Part shown: positions 1 to 7,690 of the stretch, one piece after another
Layout: the number at the start of each line of letters is the position of its first letter
Position numbering within the stretch: position 1 is the first letter of the stretch
Assembly (NCBI GenBank): GCA_050633705.1
Contig: JBOEGZ010000002.1
Location: forward strand, 1-64,000
Direction: 5' to 3'
Source: JAJFHI01 sp050633705
Lineage (GTDB): Bacteria > Pseudomonadota > Alphaproteobacteria > Rhizobiales > Hyphomicrobiaceae
DNA: 64,000 bases
Translations under genes and position numbers: made by a program
The notes under the pieces: model-generated
Told to the model about the DNA's origin: nothing
What the model saw: only the letters and a program-made list of their open reading frames with translations
Databases searched by the model: none

Positions 1-648
1 GTGCTGGCCAAAAACCCTCGATGATGATGACGATAGATGAAGCGTTTGTGGCATGCACCCGGGTGCGATGATGCGAGCGACAAGCGAGCATCTGAATCGT
101 TCCCGGCCCTCGCGGAGCCCGACCGAAGGGAGGAATAGCGTGAGCGCAAATAAACCCTCAAATAAACCCTACGATGGTGAAAGCGTTAGCACATATCTAA
201 AACCCCGCCGCAACCTCGCGGCACCTGAAGTCTCCAGTGCAACTCCGCGACGCGGTGCCGTCCGCGAAAGATTTGACCTCTTCGCCGTGATATTGTTCCC
301 TAGGATACAGGTTGGTTTGATCTTTCACCGTCAGCACGATTTGCCTCGCCAACTCGCATACGAAAACCTGCATACTCAATCCGTTACATTATCACAACGT
401 AAGAGGCCGTATTCATTGAGCGATACGTGCTGCATCACAAAATGCGACCTAATGCTGTTCCTTACGGAAAAACTCCTTCATTCTGGGAAAAAATAAAATC
501 CCGCATTAACTCCAATTTTTTCTTGCGTGATCGGGCTTGAGGCCTCATATCGGCCTTTCTCCGTTCGTCCACCTGCCCCTAAGGTCCAGGAAACCCCAAA
601 GGTAAGGAGCGGACGGGTCACATCTATCTACTGGTTGGGGAGGGTCAC
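1..648. other. Upstream non-coding stretch before speD
   Basis: No convincing intact gene is seen. A 147-codon open frame on the plus strand has Arg/Ser-rich, low-information composition and no ribosome binding site, so I do not call it. The minus strand between 197 and 379 keeps a fragment of a four-helix-bundle protein (listed separately). Bases 561-615 could fold with CGTCC (566-570) pairing to GGACG (611-615) just before speD, a possible short structured leader. The stretch also contains a short direct repeat of AAATAAACCCT near 150-170. Confidence 0.4.
197..379 (-). pseudogene. Relic of a four-helix-bundle (S23/IVS-type) protein
   Basis: The translated piece contains ARQIVLTVKDQTNLYPRE, which lines up well with the second helix of four-helix-bundle proteins of the 23S rRNA intervening-sequence family (pattern A-R-E-L-V-x-x-V-Y-x-L-T-x-x-F-P-x-E). 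After the Pro-Arg-Glu the expected Y-G-L-T-S-Q segment is lost in this frame, and part of it (Q-I-x-R) appears in a neighbouring frame, as expected after a frameshift. An in-frame stop lies just upstream and the conserved N-terminal helix is missing. The match is by eye and covers few residues, so this is tentative. Confidence 0.35.
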
Positions 649-1221
649 ATGGCCTTTGATGACACCCTCTTCCAATTGGGGATGGACTTGACTCGTTCAA
701 GCACCGCCCAAGAGGAAGAATTGAATCTGAATGCACCTGAAGTGCTGGAAGATCGAAAAGACTACTTCATCGAACGCGATGGCGTTCGATTTGCGGGTAC
801 CCATCTGATCATTGATCTGTTGGGTGCACGTCGACTGGACGATCTCAAACACATTGAGCGAACGCTCAAACGATGTGTTGAGGTTGCAGGAGCGACTTTG
901 CTGCATATCCATTTGCATCATTTCACCCCAAATGGCGGTGTTTCTGGTGTGGCTGTGCTTTCGGAAAGTCATATCTCTATCCACTCGTGGCCTGAGGCCG
1001 ACTACGCCGCACTTGATGTCTTCATGTGCGGTGAAGCCAAGCCTCATCTGGCGATCGAGATCTTGCGAGAAGCATTTGAGGCTGACGACGTTGTCGTCAA
1101 GCAACACCTGCGCGGTCGCGAGTTAGAAGAGCAAAAGTGGCAAGCCGCTTCAGACCGTCAGCCGCCAAAGCGCATGTCGGACGAAGCAATTGCCGCTGCG
1201 AAAGCAAAAGAAGCTGCCTAA
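649..1221 (+). CDS. speD: S-adenosylmethionine decarboxylase proenzyme
   Basis: This 190-residue cytosolic protein decarboxylates S-adenosylmethionine to supply aminopropyl groups for spermidine. The self-cleavage and pyruvoyl motif is visible as LSESHISIHSWPE; cleavage between Glu106 and Ser107 would turn Ser107 into the pyruvoyl cofactor. His112 follows, and the conserved catalytic Cys is Cys127 in VFMCGEA. The first 40 or so residues, with the LFQLGMDLTRSSTAQEE stretch, extend beyond the short bacterial class 1b enzyme, as is common in alphaproteobacteria. The C-terminus is an Ala/Lys-rich tail. The ATG follows GGGGAGGGTCAC. It lies directly upstream of the spermidine synthase gene, giving a two-gene polyamine unit, but an intrinsic terminator separates them. 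Confidence 0.96.
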   Translation: MAFDDTLFQLGMDLTRSSTAQEEELNLNAPEVLEDRKDYFIERDGVRFAGTHLIIDLLGARRLDDLKHIERTLKRCVEVAGATLLHIHLHHFTPNGGVSGVAVLSESHISIHSWPEADYAALDVFMCGEAKPHLAIEILREAFEADDVVVKQHLRGRELEEQKWQAASDRQPPKRMSDEAIAAAKAKEAA

Positions 1222-1239
1222 CTATATTTAGCAGGTTTC

Positions 1240-1276
1240 AAACCCGCATGTTCGTTGACCGAACGTGCGGGTTTTT
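1240..1276 (+). terminator. Intrinsic terminator between speD and speE
   Basis: The stem AAACCCGCATGTTCG (1240-1254) pairs with CGAACGTGCGGGTTT (1260-1274), with one T-G wobble and a 5-base loop, and runs straight into five T residues. Its position 19 bases after the speD stop says that much speD transcription ends here. It also overlaps the longest possible speE frame, which argues against that long start. Confidence 0.9.
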
Positions 1277-1380
1277 GCGTTTCCAATGCGCGCGCCACGT
1301 GGTTTCCTGACACCTGGCGCGTGCCTTCCACGCTCGAAAAAAGTGCACAATATTTAGTTGCCAAAAAGGAATTCTGTGAG

Positions 1381-2319
1381 ATGGCTACCCCCAAAAAAGC
1401 TGTAGCAAAAAAAGCGAAAAAAAAGCCCGAAAAAAAGCGCTGGATTGAAGAGACTTTCCACCCGCACTGGCGCGTTTCATTGGAAGCAACAAAAGTGTTG
1501 CACGAGGTGAAAACCGAACACCAGCATCTCGTCATTTTTGAAAACGACACCTGGGGCACGACCTTGATGCTCGATGGCGTGTGCCAACTGACCACGACTG
1601 ACGAGTTCGTCTATCACGAGATGATGGCCCATGTGCCACTGATGTCATTGCCCAAACCACGCAATGTCTTGATTATCGGCGGCGGCGATGGCGGTGTTTT
1701 ACGTGAAGTCTTGAAACACACGACGGTAAAGAAAGCGACATTGGTTGAAATCGATCAAACCGTCATCGACACAGCATTAAAATATTATCCACAAATTCCT
1801 GGCAAAGCCTTCGATGACAAGCGCACGCAAGTGGTCATCACCGATGGTCTAAAATTCGTTGCTGAAACGAAAGAAAAATACGATGCCATCATCGTTGATT
1901 CATCTGAGCCAATTGGCCCAAGCGCGGTCCTTCATACAAAAGAGTTCTTTGCCGACTGCAAACGCGCTTTGAAGAAAAGTGGCGTGCTGGTGACGCAAAA
2001 CGGACTGCCATTTTTGTTGCCAGATCACCTGTCCGACACAACGACAGCATTCGCCCAATTGTTTGACCACGTCGCACCCTATCTGTGCACGCAGCCTTGT
2101 TATTTTGGCGGGCCGTTCGCACTCAACTTTGCAACCGATAGCCAAAAACGAATTGGCCTGAAGCCGAAGAAACTAAAGGCCAGGGCAAAAGAACGCGGAA
2201 TTTCCAGCTTGAAATATTGGACGCCGGACGTCCACCAAGGCGCATTTGCCCTGCCTGCCTATGCCGGAGCTGTCGCTCAAAAGGCGATTTCTAAAGCCGG
2301 TCAGAAAAAAGAAAAATGA
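1381..2319 (+). CDS. speE: Spermidine synthase
   Basis: This enzyme transfers the aminopropyl group from decarboxylated SAM to putrescine. It is a 312-residue Rossmann-fold protein. The nucleotide-binding glycine motif IGGGDGG is at 99-105 and the catalytic loop VDSSEPIGP at 172-180, with Asp173 as the expected catalytic acid. The first 20 residues are Lys/Ala-rich (KKAVAKKAKKKPEKKR), an unusual basic extension. I chose the ATG at 1381 because AAGGA lies nine bases upstream; an upstream TTG at 1255 would put translation inside the terminator hairpin. The C-terminal region after residue 255 is the usual extension with a Lys-rich end. The partner gene speD lies upstream. Confidence 0.95.
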   Translation: MATPKKAVAKKAKKKPEKKRWIEETFHPHWRVSLEATKVLHEVKTEHQHLVIFENDTWGTTLMLDGVCQLTTTDEFVYHEMMAHVPLMSLPKPRNVLIIGGGDGGVLREVLKHTTVKKATLVEIDQTVIDTALKYYPQIPGKAFDDKRTQVVITDGLKFVAETKEKYDAIIVDSSEPIGPSAVLHTKEFFADCKRALKKSGVLVTQNGLPFLLPDHLSDTTTAFAQLFDHVAPYLCTQPCYFGGPFALNFATDSQKRIGLKPKKLKARAKERGISSLKYWTPDVHQGAFALPAYAGAVAQKAISKAGQKKEK

Positions 2320-2513
2320 GTATATGGTCCGGCAAGGGAGGCCAAACCGCGGCCTTCCGGCCACGGTAATGCCGTCAAATCCTTGACAGCAACCGAATCG
2401 CTGTGAAAAACGGCCAAATATCCGCGACCCCATCTCACGCGTATGTTAAGTGTCTGTGAAGCAAAGCTCACTTACAGTTTGAATCAAACTGGGTTGATTC
2501 GGGGGAATACATT

Positions 2514-3374
2514 GTGCTGTTTCGTTTTAAGGTATGCATTTGCGCGTACTTGGCCAGCGTTCTGGCGCTTGGGTTGGCTGTAACTGGGATTTCCACACCA
2601 GCCCTTGCTGGTGGAGATTGGGACCCTGGTCCAACAGCCAGTGGACGTTCTGTGCATGTTGGCGGTGGCGTTGGCATCAAGCCCAAATACGAAGGCTCAG
2701 ATGAATACGAGGCCATCGGCATTCCACTCATCATTCCAGAATTTGGCGACAACCCCTTCGCAGGGCGCCTTCAATTCCGTGGCATTGATGACATCCGTTA
2801 CGAGCTCCTACGCTCTGATCCTTCCGGTCGCAGCGGATTCGTAGCTGGCCCAGTTGCTGGGTATCGCTTCGAACGCGAACAAGATGATGGCGATTTGTTG
2901 CGCGGCCTTGGTGATGTTGACGGTGGTTTCGTTGGTGGAGCATTTGTCGGTTATCGTTTTGGGATACTGGGCCTTGATGTTGCCTACAAACACCAGTTTG
3001 GCGATGACGACCCTGGCTATCTGATCGACCTCTCAGCGAGCGTTAGACAGAGACTTTCGCCCACTGTTGAGGTAACGGGCCGGTTTGGTTCCAACTATGC
3101 CGATGAAGACTACACTCAGACCTTCTTTGGTGTAACAGCAGCCCAGGCAGCAACATCAACCGCAGGTCTTCAAGCCTTCGACACCGACGATGGCTTTAAA
3201 GATATCTACGGGGAAGTGGGTGCCAAAATTGAGCTGACTGAACGTTGGACAGCACGAGGACAAGTTCGCTATTCACGCCTTATTGGCGATGCCGCCGACA
3301 GCCCAATTGTTGAAAACGAAAACCAATTCTCTGGCGGTCTCGGCCTCACGTATCGGTTCGATCTCGGCCGGTAA
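2514..3374 (+). CDS. MipA/OmpV family outer-membrane protein
   Basis: The 286-residue protein has a signal peptide ending near residue 32 (PALA), followed by the family opening (VHVGGGVGIKPKYEGSDEY) and alternating beta strands typical of a small outer-membrane barrel, ending in an aromatic-containing strand (GLGLTYRFDLGR). The family includes MltA-interacting protein and OmpV; a scaffolding role for murein enzymes is known for E. coli MipA but cannot be assumed here. The start is GTG with GGGGGA about eight bases upstream. A strong intrinsic terminator follows 36 bases after the stop, so the gene is probably monocistronic. Confidence 0.88.
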   Translation: MLFRFKVCICAYLASVLALGLAVTGISTPALAGGDWDPGPTASGRSVHVGGGVGIKPKYEGSDEYEAIGIPLIIPEFGDNPFAGRLQFRGIDDIRYELLRSDPSGRSGFVAGPVAGYRFEREQDDGDLLRGLGDVDGGFVGGAFVGYRFGILGLDVAYKHQFGDDDPGYLIDLSASVRQRLSPTVEVTGRFGSNYADEDYTQTFFGVTAAQAATSTAGLQAFDTDDGFKDIYGEVGAKIELTERWTARGQVRYSRLIGDAADSPIVENENQFSGGLGLTYRFDLGR

Positions 3375-3410
3375 ATTTCACTTCACAGTTTAACTAACTG
3401 ATAAATTTTA

Positions 3411-3448
3411 AAACGGCTGCGGTGTGTTTCACACCGCAGCCGTTTTTT
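3411..3448 (+). terminator. Intrinsic terminator after the OmpV-type gene
   Basis: A perfect 16-bp stem (AAACGGCTGCGGTGTG with CACACCGCAGCCGTTT) closes on a three-base TTT loop and is followed by a run of T residues. Confidence 0.95.
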
Positions 3449-3591
3449 ATTGTGCTCAATACAAAACGGGGCATGTCAGGACCGGAAAAATCACTTCTGC
3501 AATCACCTAGGGAACAGGCCAGATCACCAAACCGTGGTCTCTAAGCGATGTTGATCACGCCATATCGGATCATCAGTCAGAAGGATTTCAT

Positions 3592-3957
3592 ATGACTTGT
3601 AAATTTAGCATTGCCAATTTTTTCATTGTCCTCTCATTTGCAATTCTCGCCACACTCGCTTCTCTGACAGCAGCAAAAGCAGGTCCAAATACTCCAAACG
3701 CGACAGAAAAATCGACCATCGAACTTCTTTCCGAGCCGGCTCAACGTTTCCATCGATTTATGCAAACCGCCGCCGGTGGCGCTGGCAAATACACGTCAAA
3801 GCCGAAACGCAAAAAAATTAAATGCAATGGCAAGACGACAAGCGAATGTTGTTCGGGACTATCGTATTGTGGCTGCCTTTATATGCCGGGTAGTTCTGAT
3901 GACAACCATCCGACATCTTGCCATTCCAACCCACCACCGAGACCTGGCCGTGGTTAA
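3592..3957 (+). CDS. Small secreted cysteine-rich protein, unknown function
   Basis: I do not recognise this 121-residue protein. It starts with ATG after AAGGA and has a clear signal peptide (hydrophobic 9-27, cleavage likely after AKA at residue 30). A basic patch (KPKRKKIK, 71-77) precedes a compact domain with six cysteines at 78, 86, 87, 93, 95 and 110, an even number that would suit three disulphide bonds in the periplasm or outside the cell. The C-terminus is Pro/Arg-rich (PPPRPGRG). It has its own terminator and is not part of an operon. Real coding is supported by the RBS, signal peptide and terminator; the role is open. Confidence 0.7.
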   Translation: MTCKFSIANFFIVLSFAILATLASLTAAKAGPNTPNATEKSTIELLSEPAQRFHRFMQTAAGGAGKYTSKPKRKKIKCNGKTTSECCSGLSYCGCLYMPGSSDDNHPTSCHSNPPPRPGRG

Positions 3958-3984
3958 TCGTCCGATCTAACACCACGGAACAGT

Positions 3985-4032
3985 GAGCGGATGGGTAAGA
4001 TTTTCCATCGCCTTAGCCATCCGCTCTTTTTT
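3985..4032 (+). terminator. Intrinsic terminator after the cysteine-rich gene
   Basis: GAGCGGATGG (3985-3994) pairs with CCATCCGCTC (4017-4026), followed by six T residues. The 22-base loop is rather long. It also separates this gene from the convergent DUF971 gene. Confidence 0.85.
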
Positions 4033-4044
4033 CGTATCATCAAG

Positions 4045-4407
4045 TCAGCGCTGTAGCTGCTTGTCGGCAAGTTCGGTCTCATAGGCAGCCCAACGCTCAT
4101 CTTTCTCGCGTCCAAGAGTTTCAAGATAAGACCAAGTGAACAAACCCGTCGAATGCCCATCACTGAAGTTGATTTTAACGGCGTAATTTCCAACCGGTTG
4201 CAATTCAACAATTAGAACCTGCCGTTTTCCACCTAAGGTCACACGCTGGTCGGACGAATGACCTTGCACCTCAGCAGACGGGCTCATAACCCTCAGCATT
4301 TCAGCAGACAGGTCGTAGGTTTGGCCAGTGTCAAACGCAACGGTCAGCATGTTTCGTTCGTGGTTGACCTTCAGTTGCGTGGGCCACGCACGCGTTTCCT
4401 GGTTCAT
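4045..4407 (-). CDS. DUF971 domain protein
   Basis: This 120-residue protein matches the DUF971 family (the N-terminal domain of gamma-butyrobetaine hydroxylase, which also occurs alone in bacteria). Visible family marks are the opening TQLKVNHERNMLTVAFDTG, the central VGNYAVKINFSDGHSTGLFTW and the C-terminal YLETLGREKDERWAAYE. Stand-alone members are sometimes found near Mrp/ApbC iron-sulphur carriers and are suspected to have a role in Fe-S or metal handling; nothing here proves that. The ATG at 4407 is preferred; an in-frame TTG lies nine codons upstream. The gene is divergent from hsp20 and shares a 267-base control region with it. Confidence 0.82.
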   Translation of the reverse strand: MNQETRAWPTQLKVNHERNMLTVAFDTGQTYDLSAEMLRVMSPSAEVQGHSSDQRVTLGGKRQVLIVELQPVGNYAVKINFSDGHSTGLFTWSYLETLGREKDERWAAYETELADKQLQR

Positions 4408-4531
4408 CGGTCTGGTTCTTTTCTCACTCGCCAATCATCACAATATCAGGTCTCAACTTATCATAGACGTCGCTACCTGCCAGTCCCCATTCAACCTAAG
4501 GCCTGGAAATATAAGGGATTTGCTGGCAGCA

Positions 4532-4561
4532 CTTGCATTCCTGACCAACATGCCCACATTT
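4532..4561 (+). promoter_or_regulatory. Sigma-32 (RpoH)-like promoter for hsp20
   Basis: CTTGCAT (4532-4538) and CCCACATTT (from 4553) are separated by 14 bases. This resembles the heat-shock sigma factor consensus CTTGAAA, 11-15 bases, CCCCATnT. It would give an hsp20 transcript with a leader of about 100 nucleotides. Called by pattern only. Confidence 0.5.
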
Positions 4562-4578
4562 CAGATAACAACGTATCG

Positions 4579-4674
4579 GCGCTTCATTGCGCAAGGCCGA
4601 TGTCTGACAGGACGCTCACGTGTCACCGTCGGGAGTTGCGTTGGAGGTCGCTTTTTAAAAAAGGACGTCTTTTC
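4579..4674 (+). promoter_or_regulatory. ROSE-like RNA thermometer in the hsp20 leader
   Basis: The last hairpin of the leader hides the ribosome binding site: CGCTTT (4649-4654) can pair with AAGG and CG (4661-4667), leaving A4665 bulged, so AAGGA is masked. The strand facing the Shine-Dalgarno reads TCGCT (4648-4652), which fits the U-U/C-G-C-U signature of ROSE elements found before small heat-shock genes of rhizobia and relatives. Upstream, TGACA (4605-4609) pairs with TGTCA (4621-4625), and GCGC repeats near 4580-4592 could form another stem, as in multi-hairpin ROSE leaders. Melting at high temperature would free the start. Confidence 0.6.
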
Positions 4675-5109
4675 ATGTCTCGCATGTCAGTGCTCTCGAG
4701 CCCGATGCTGTTGGGCTTTGAGGAAATCGAACGCTTAATTGACCGCGCTCGCAAAGGTGCCGGCGACAGCTATCCTCCCTACAATATCGAGCGGTTTGGC
4801 GCACGCGACGATGGGGCTGCCGAACTGTTGCGCATCACGTTGGCCGTTGCTGGTTTTCGTGATGATGATCTTGAAATCACGGTTGAAGACAACAAACTAT
4901 CGATACGCGGACGTCAGCAAGAGGACGATGCACGAGAGTATCTACATCGTGGTATTGCCGCACGCCAGTTCAGCAAAACATTTGTTTTGGCAGATGGTAT
5001 CGAAGTCAAGTCAGCCGATCTCGCCAACGGACTTTTACTCATTGACCTCGTTCGCCGGGAGCCCGATCGATACGTCCGCCGTATACAAATAGGTGACACT
5101 CGGTCTTGA
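4675..5109 (+). CDS. Small heat-shock protein, Hsp20/IbpA family
   Basis: This 144-residue ATP-independent holdase binds unfolding proteins during heat stress. The alpha-crystallin domain runs from about residue 36 to 130: YPPYNIERFG near the start, LRITLAVAGFRDDDLEITVE in the core, and the diagnostic A-x-x-x-N-G-x-L motif as ADLANGLL. A short C-terminal tail follows. The ATG at 4675 is chosen because AAGGA sits nine bases upstream; the open frame extends far upstream without homology. Regulation looks two-layered: an RpoH-like promoter and a ROSE-like thermometer in the leader. A DUF1150 gene follows, a common pairing in alphaproteobacteria. Confidence 0.93.
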   Translation: MSRMSVLSSPMLLGFEEIERLIDRARKGAGDSYPPYNIERFGARDDGAAELLRITLAVAGFRDDDLEITVEDNKLSIRGRQQEDDAREYLHRGIAARQFSKTFVLADGIEVKSADLANGLLLIDLVRREPDRYVRRIQIGDTRS

Positions 5110-5260
5110 ACCTAACACGCCACCCCAAACCGCCATGGTCAGCTTGAGCGAATCACTTGAACATCATGTGTAGAGATGAGCCGCGTCCGATTCGTGTTTT
5201 ATCTTCGCCGCAAATTGCTGGCATGACGTCCCATCAAACCTCAAACGGAGGAATAGCGTC

Positions 5261-5563
5261 ATGAATACAAACGATAAGTCTATGTATTCGTCCGAGTTCG
5301 AAATGAACACTGACGCCACGACTGAAGCCGTCATGAGCGAATTAGAATTAGCTCATCTTGGAGATGGCGAAGTCGCTTACATCAAAACCATGACTTCTGA
5401 TGAAGCAAGTGAGATGTTTCCAACCATCGAAGGATTGCCAAATGGCGTTAGCCTCTATGCGCTGCACGCCGCCGATGGAACGCCACTTGCCCTAACCGAT
5501 ACCCACAGTGCAGCCGTTGGCCATGCATTGGGAGATGAACTTGAAATCGCGGCTGTGCATTAA
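5261..5563 (+). CDS. DUF1150 family protein
   Basis: This acidic 100-residue protein belongs to DUF1150, a small alphaproteobacterial family usually encoded next to hsp20. The family region is LAHLGDGEVAYIKTMTSDEA through LYALHAADGTPLALTDT. GGAGG lies 11 bases before the ATG. The 150-base gap after hsp20 contains CTTGAAC (5105-5111) and CCCCAAA (5123-5129), 11 bases apart, a possible second heat-shock promoter. Function is unknown; the steady hsp20 linkage suggests a stress-related accessory role. Confidence 0.88.
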   Translation: MNTNDKSMYSSEFEMNTDATTEAVMSELELAHLGDGEVAYIKTMTSDEASEMFPTIEGLPNGVSLYALHAADGTPLALTDTHSAAVGHALGDELEIAAVH

Positions 5564-5635
5564 CAGCCGGTCGAATTCGTGCGAGCTAACGCGCCTATCG
5601 ACACCATTTTCAATAACAATTGGGGTTTCCAATGT

Positions 5636-5669
5636 AATTGGGCGGCTAATTCCAGTCGCCCAATTTTTT
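5636..5669 (+). terminator. Intrinsic terminator after the DUF1150 gene
   Basis: AATTGGGCG (5636-5644) pairs with CGCCCAATT (5657-5665) and runs into a T tract. It lies between two convergent genes. Confidence 0.92.
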
Positions 5670-5704
5670 AAACGCACAAACGCCAAGATGTCGATGATCG
5701 TTGA

Positions 5705-6688
5705 CTAGTATCGGTAACTCGAAAACTGACCTTTTGGTCTGAAGCGCTCGAGATAGCTCGGCACGATCCCACCGACTGAATGTGGATTTTGCACACCGAG
5801 TGCCTGCAGCGTACGATCCTCTACTTTTGCAACATCACTGACGACATTGTCGTTTTCCAACAATCGCACCTGATCGTAAGTAACCGGGCGAATTGCGTTT
5901 GGTAACGGCCACGTCGCTAACGCCTGCAGTTTTGCCAACCAAAATGGCATCCGAAAATACCACCGCTTGTGACCCGCATATTCTTGTGTGCGGTCAAGCA
6001 GCTGCTTAAACGACAACTTCTGCGGTCCGCCTATCTCATATGTACTTGCACCGCTGCCAAATCCTTCGGCGACATTCGCAACTACTTCGGCAAGATCACC
6101 AACATACACAGGCTGGAATTTCGTAGCCCCACGACCAATCAATGGCAAAAATGGAGAGACCGTTGTCATCGCTGCGAAGCGGTTGAAAAATTCATCTTCA
6201 GGGCCGAACACAATCGATGGGCGTAGAATAATTGCATCGGGAAATTCTTCCAATACAGCGGCCTCTCCGGCCGCTTTTGACCGCGCATAAGAAGATGATG
6301 AATTGGCATCGGCACCGATTGCAGAAATATGGATCAGCGTCGCGACGCCCGCTTCGCGCGCCGCACGCGCCACAAACCGCGCGCCCTCTTCATGAACAGC
6401 ATCAAATGTCTGTTTGCCTGTCGGTGATAAAATTCCAACGGCATTCACGACGACATCGGACTTCGCCAATGCCTCGGAAACAGACTCCAAATAGCGCAGA
6501 TTAGCTTGAACGGCATGAATTTGACCAACAGCACCCATTGGCTGCAGGTGCCCCGCCAAGTCAGGTCTCCTTGAGGCAGCTCTGACGCGCCAACCACGTG
6601 ATGCCAGGGCGCGGACAATATACCGCCCCACAAATCCTGGCCCACCAAACACAGTCGCCAATCCGTCGGTTTGCAGCCGCTCGTTCAT
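5705..6688 (-). CDS. NAD(P)-binding complex I NDUFA9-family protein
   Basis: This 327-residue atypical short-chain dehydrogenase is of the NDUFA9/YbjT type. In mitochondria and some alphaproteobacteria the NDUFA9 homologue is a peripheral subunit of respiratory complex I that holds NADPH. The dinucleotide motif is FGGPGFVG (14-21), and the Tyr-x-x-x-Lys pair is Y134-K138 in SYARSK. The segment DEFFNRFAAM and the C-terminal SYLERFRPKGQFSSYRY match this family rather than sugar epimerases. AGGGGA precedes the ATG. It stands alone here, facing the DUF1150 gene, with tRNA-Leu on the other strand beside it. The complex I genes are not in the window. Confidence 0.85.
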   Translation of the reverse strand: MNERLQTDGLATVFGGPGFVGRYIVRALASRGWRVRAASRRPDLAGHLQPMGAVGQIHAVQANLRYLESVSEALAKSDVVVNAVGILSPTGKQTFDAVHEEGARFVARAAREAGVATLIHISAIGADANSSSSYARSKAAGEAAVLEEFPDAIILRPSIVFGPEDEFFNRFAAMTTVSPFLPLIGRGATKFQPVYVGDLAEVVANVAEGFGSGASTYEIGGPQKLSFKQLLDRTQEYAGHKRWYFRMPFWLAKLQALATWPLPNAIRPVTYDQVRLLENDNVVSDVAKVEDRTLQALGVQNPHSVGGIVPSYLERFRPKGQFSSYRY

Positions 6689-6877
6689 AATCCCCTATCC
6701 TTTGAAATACTCAGGATCAAATTCACGTTTCGTTTCTGCATTTGCTTATACGACGCAGACATCTGTGTGAAGGCGGGAAAAGGTTGCAAACGCGACTTGT
6801 GCCAATGGGATGATAGATTGACAAGCCTGCCCAGCGCCTCTAGTTCAAGCGCTCCGGATCGCGCACGGTTCGGATGG

Positions 6878-6964
6878 GCCCAGGTGGCGGAACTGGTAGA
6901 CGCGCTAGCTTCAGGTGCTAGTGATCGCAAGGTCGTGGAGGTTCGAGTCCTCTCCTGGGCACCA
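6878..6964 (+). tRNA. tRNA-Leu (anticodon CAG)
   Basis: GCCCAGG (6878-6884) pairs with CCTGGGC, which ends at 6960, with A at 6961 and an encoded CCA. The anticodon stem CTAGC/GCTAG encloses TTCAGGT, giving CAG at 6912-6914. The long variable arm (TGATCGCAAGGTCGT) is as expected for a class II tRNA such as leucine. The T arm GGTTCGAGTCC is canonical. Confidence 0.97.
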
Positions 6965-7066
6965 TTTGCTTCACTCAGATTGCTTCACTCGAGAAGTTGT
7001 GAAGTGTCATCGCCTTGCATGCGCCAGCAGGCAGTTTTTTTTATCCCAGCAGGCAGGATTTAATCA

Positions 7067-7690
7067 ATGTCCAAAGCCAAAATCACCTTGCATCACGGCG
7101 ACATTGCAAAAGATGTTGTGTTTCAACAAAGTGTCGCTGTTGATACGGAAACACTTGGACTAAACCCCCTTCGCGATCGGCTGTGTGTGGTGCAACTGTC
7201 GCAAGGCGATGGCTCGGCACATCTCATACAGTTCGACGGCACGGACTACAGCGCACCGCGTTTGAAAGCTCTGCTGTCAGATACCAGAGTCACAAAAATC
7301 TTCCATTACGCACGCTTTGATATCGCCGTTTTAAAACATTATTTGGACGTATCGACGTCACCGGTTTACTGCACAAAAATTGCCTCCAAACTTGTCCGCA
7401 CGTACACGGATCGACATGGCTTGAAGGATCTTTGTTCCGAATTGATCGGTGTCGAGCTTTCAAAACAGCAACAAAGCTCAGATTGGGCTGCCGAGACCTT
7501 GTCGCCCCAGCAACAAACCTATGCCGCCTCGGATGTCCTCTACCTGCATGCTCTAAAAGAGCGTCTTGATGCGATGTTGGCGCGCCAGGGACGCACCGAA
7601 TTTGCCGCAGCCGCCTACCAATTCCTTGAAACGCGTGCCGATTTAGACTTGGCCGGATTTGGTGAAATGGACCTATTTGGGCACAAATAA
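7067..7690 (+). CDS. rnd: Ribonuclease D-type 3'-5' exonuclease
   Basis: This 207-residue DEDDy exonuclease trims RNA 3' ends, chiefly tRNA precursors, and lies just behind tRNA-Leu. Exo I is VDTETLGL (Asp26, Glu28), Exo II is FHYARFDIAVL (Asp85), and Exo III is YAASDVLYL (Tyr152, Asp156). All metal ligands are present. It stops soon after the nuclease fold and has no HRDC domain, so it is much shorter than E. coli RNase D (about 375 residues); this short form is common in alphaproteobacteria. AGGA precedes the ATG. The lptC-lptA gene follows after 255 bases. Confidence 0.92.
   Translation: MSKAKITLHHGDIAKDVVFQQSVAVDTETLGLNPLRDRLCVVQLSQGDGSAHLIQFDGTDYSAPRLKALLSDTRVTKIFHYARFDIAVLKHYLDVSTSPVYCTKIASKLVRTYTDRHGLKDLCSELIGVELSKQQQSSDWAAETLSPQQQTYAASDVLYLHALKERLDAMLARQGRTEFAAAAYQFLETRADLDLAGFGEMDLFGHK

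Noticed and set aside
53..496. 147-codon open frame on the plus strand
   Set aside because: No ribosome binding site, Arg/Ser-rich composition, no motif, and it overlaps an opposite-strand relic with better family resemblance.
1255..1380. Longer speE frame starting at TTG
   Set aside because: It would begin inside the intrinsic terminator hairpin and adds residues without homology; the ATG at 1381 has a proper ribosome site.
4258..4674. Long upstream extension of the Hsp20 frame
   Set aside because: It covers the divergent promoter, the thermometer and part of the DUF971 gene, and has no family similarity.
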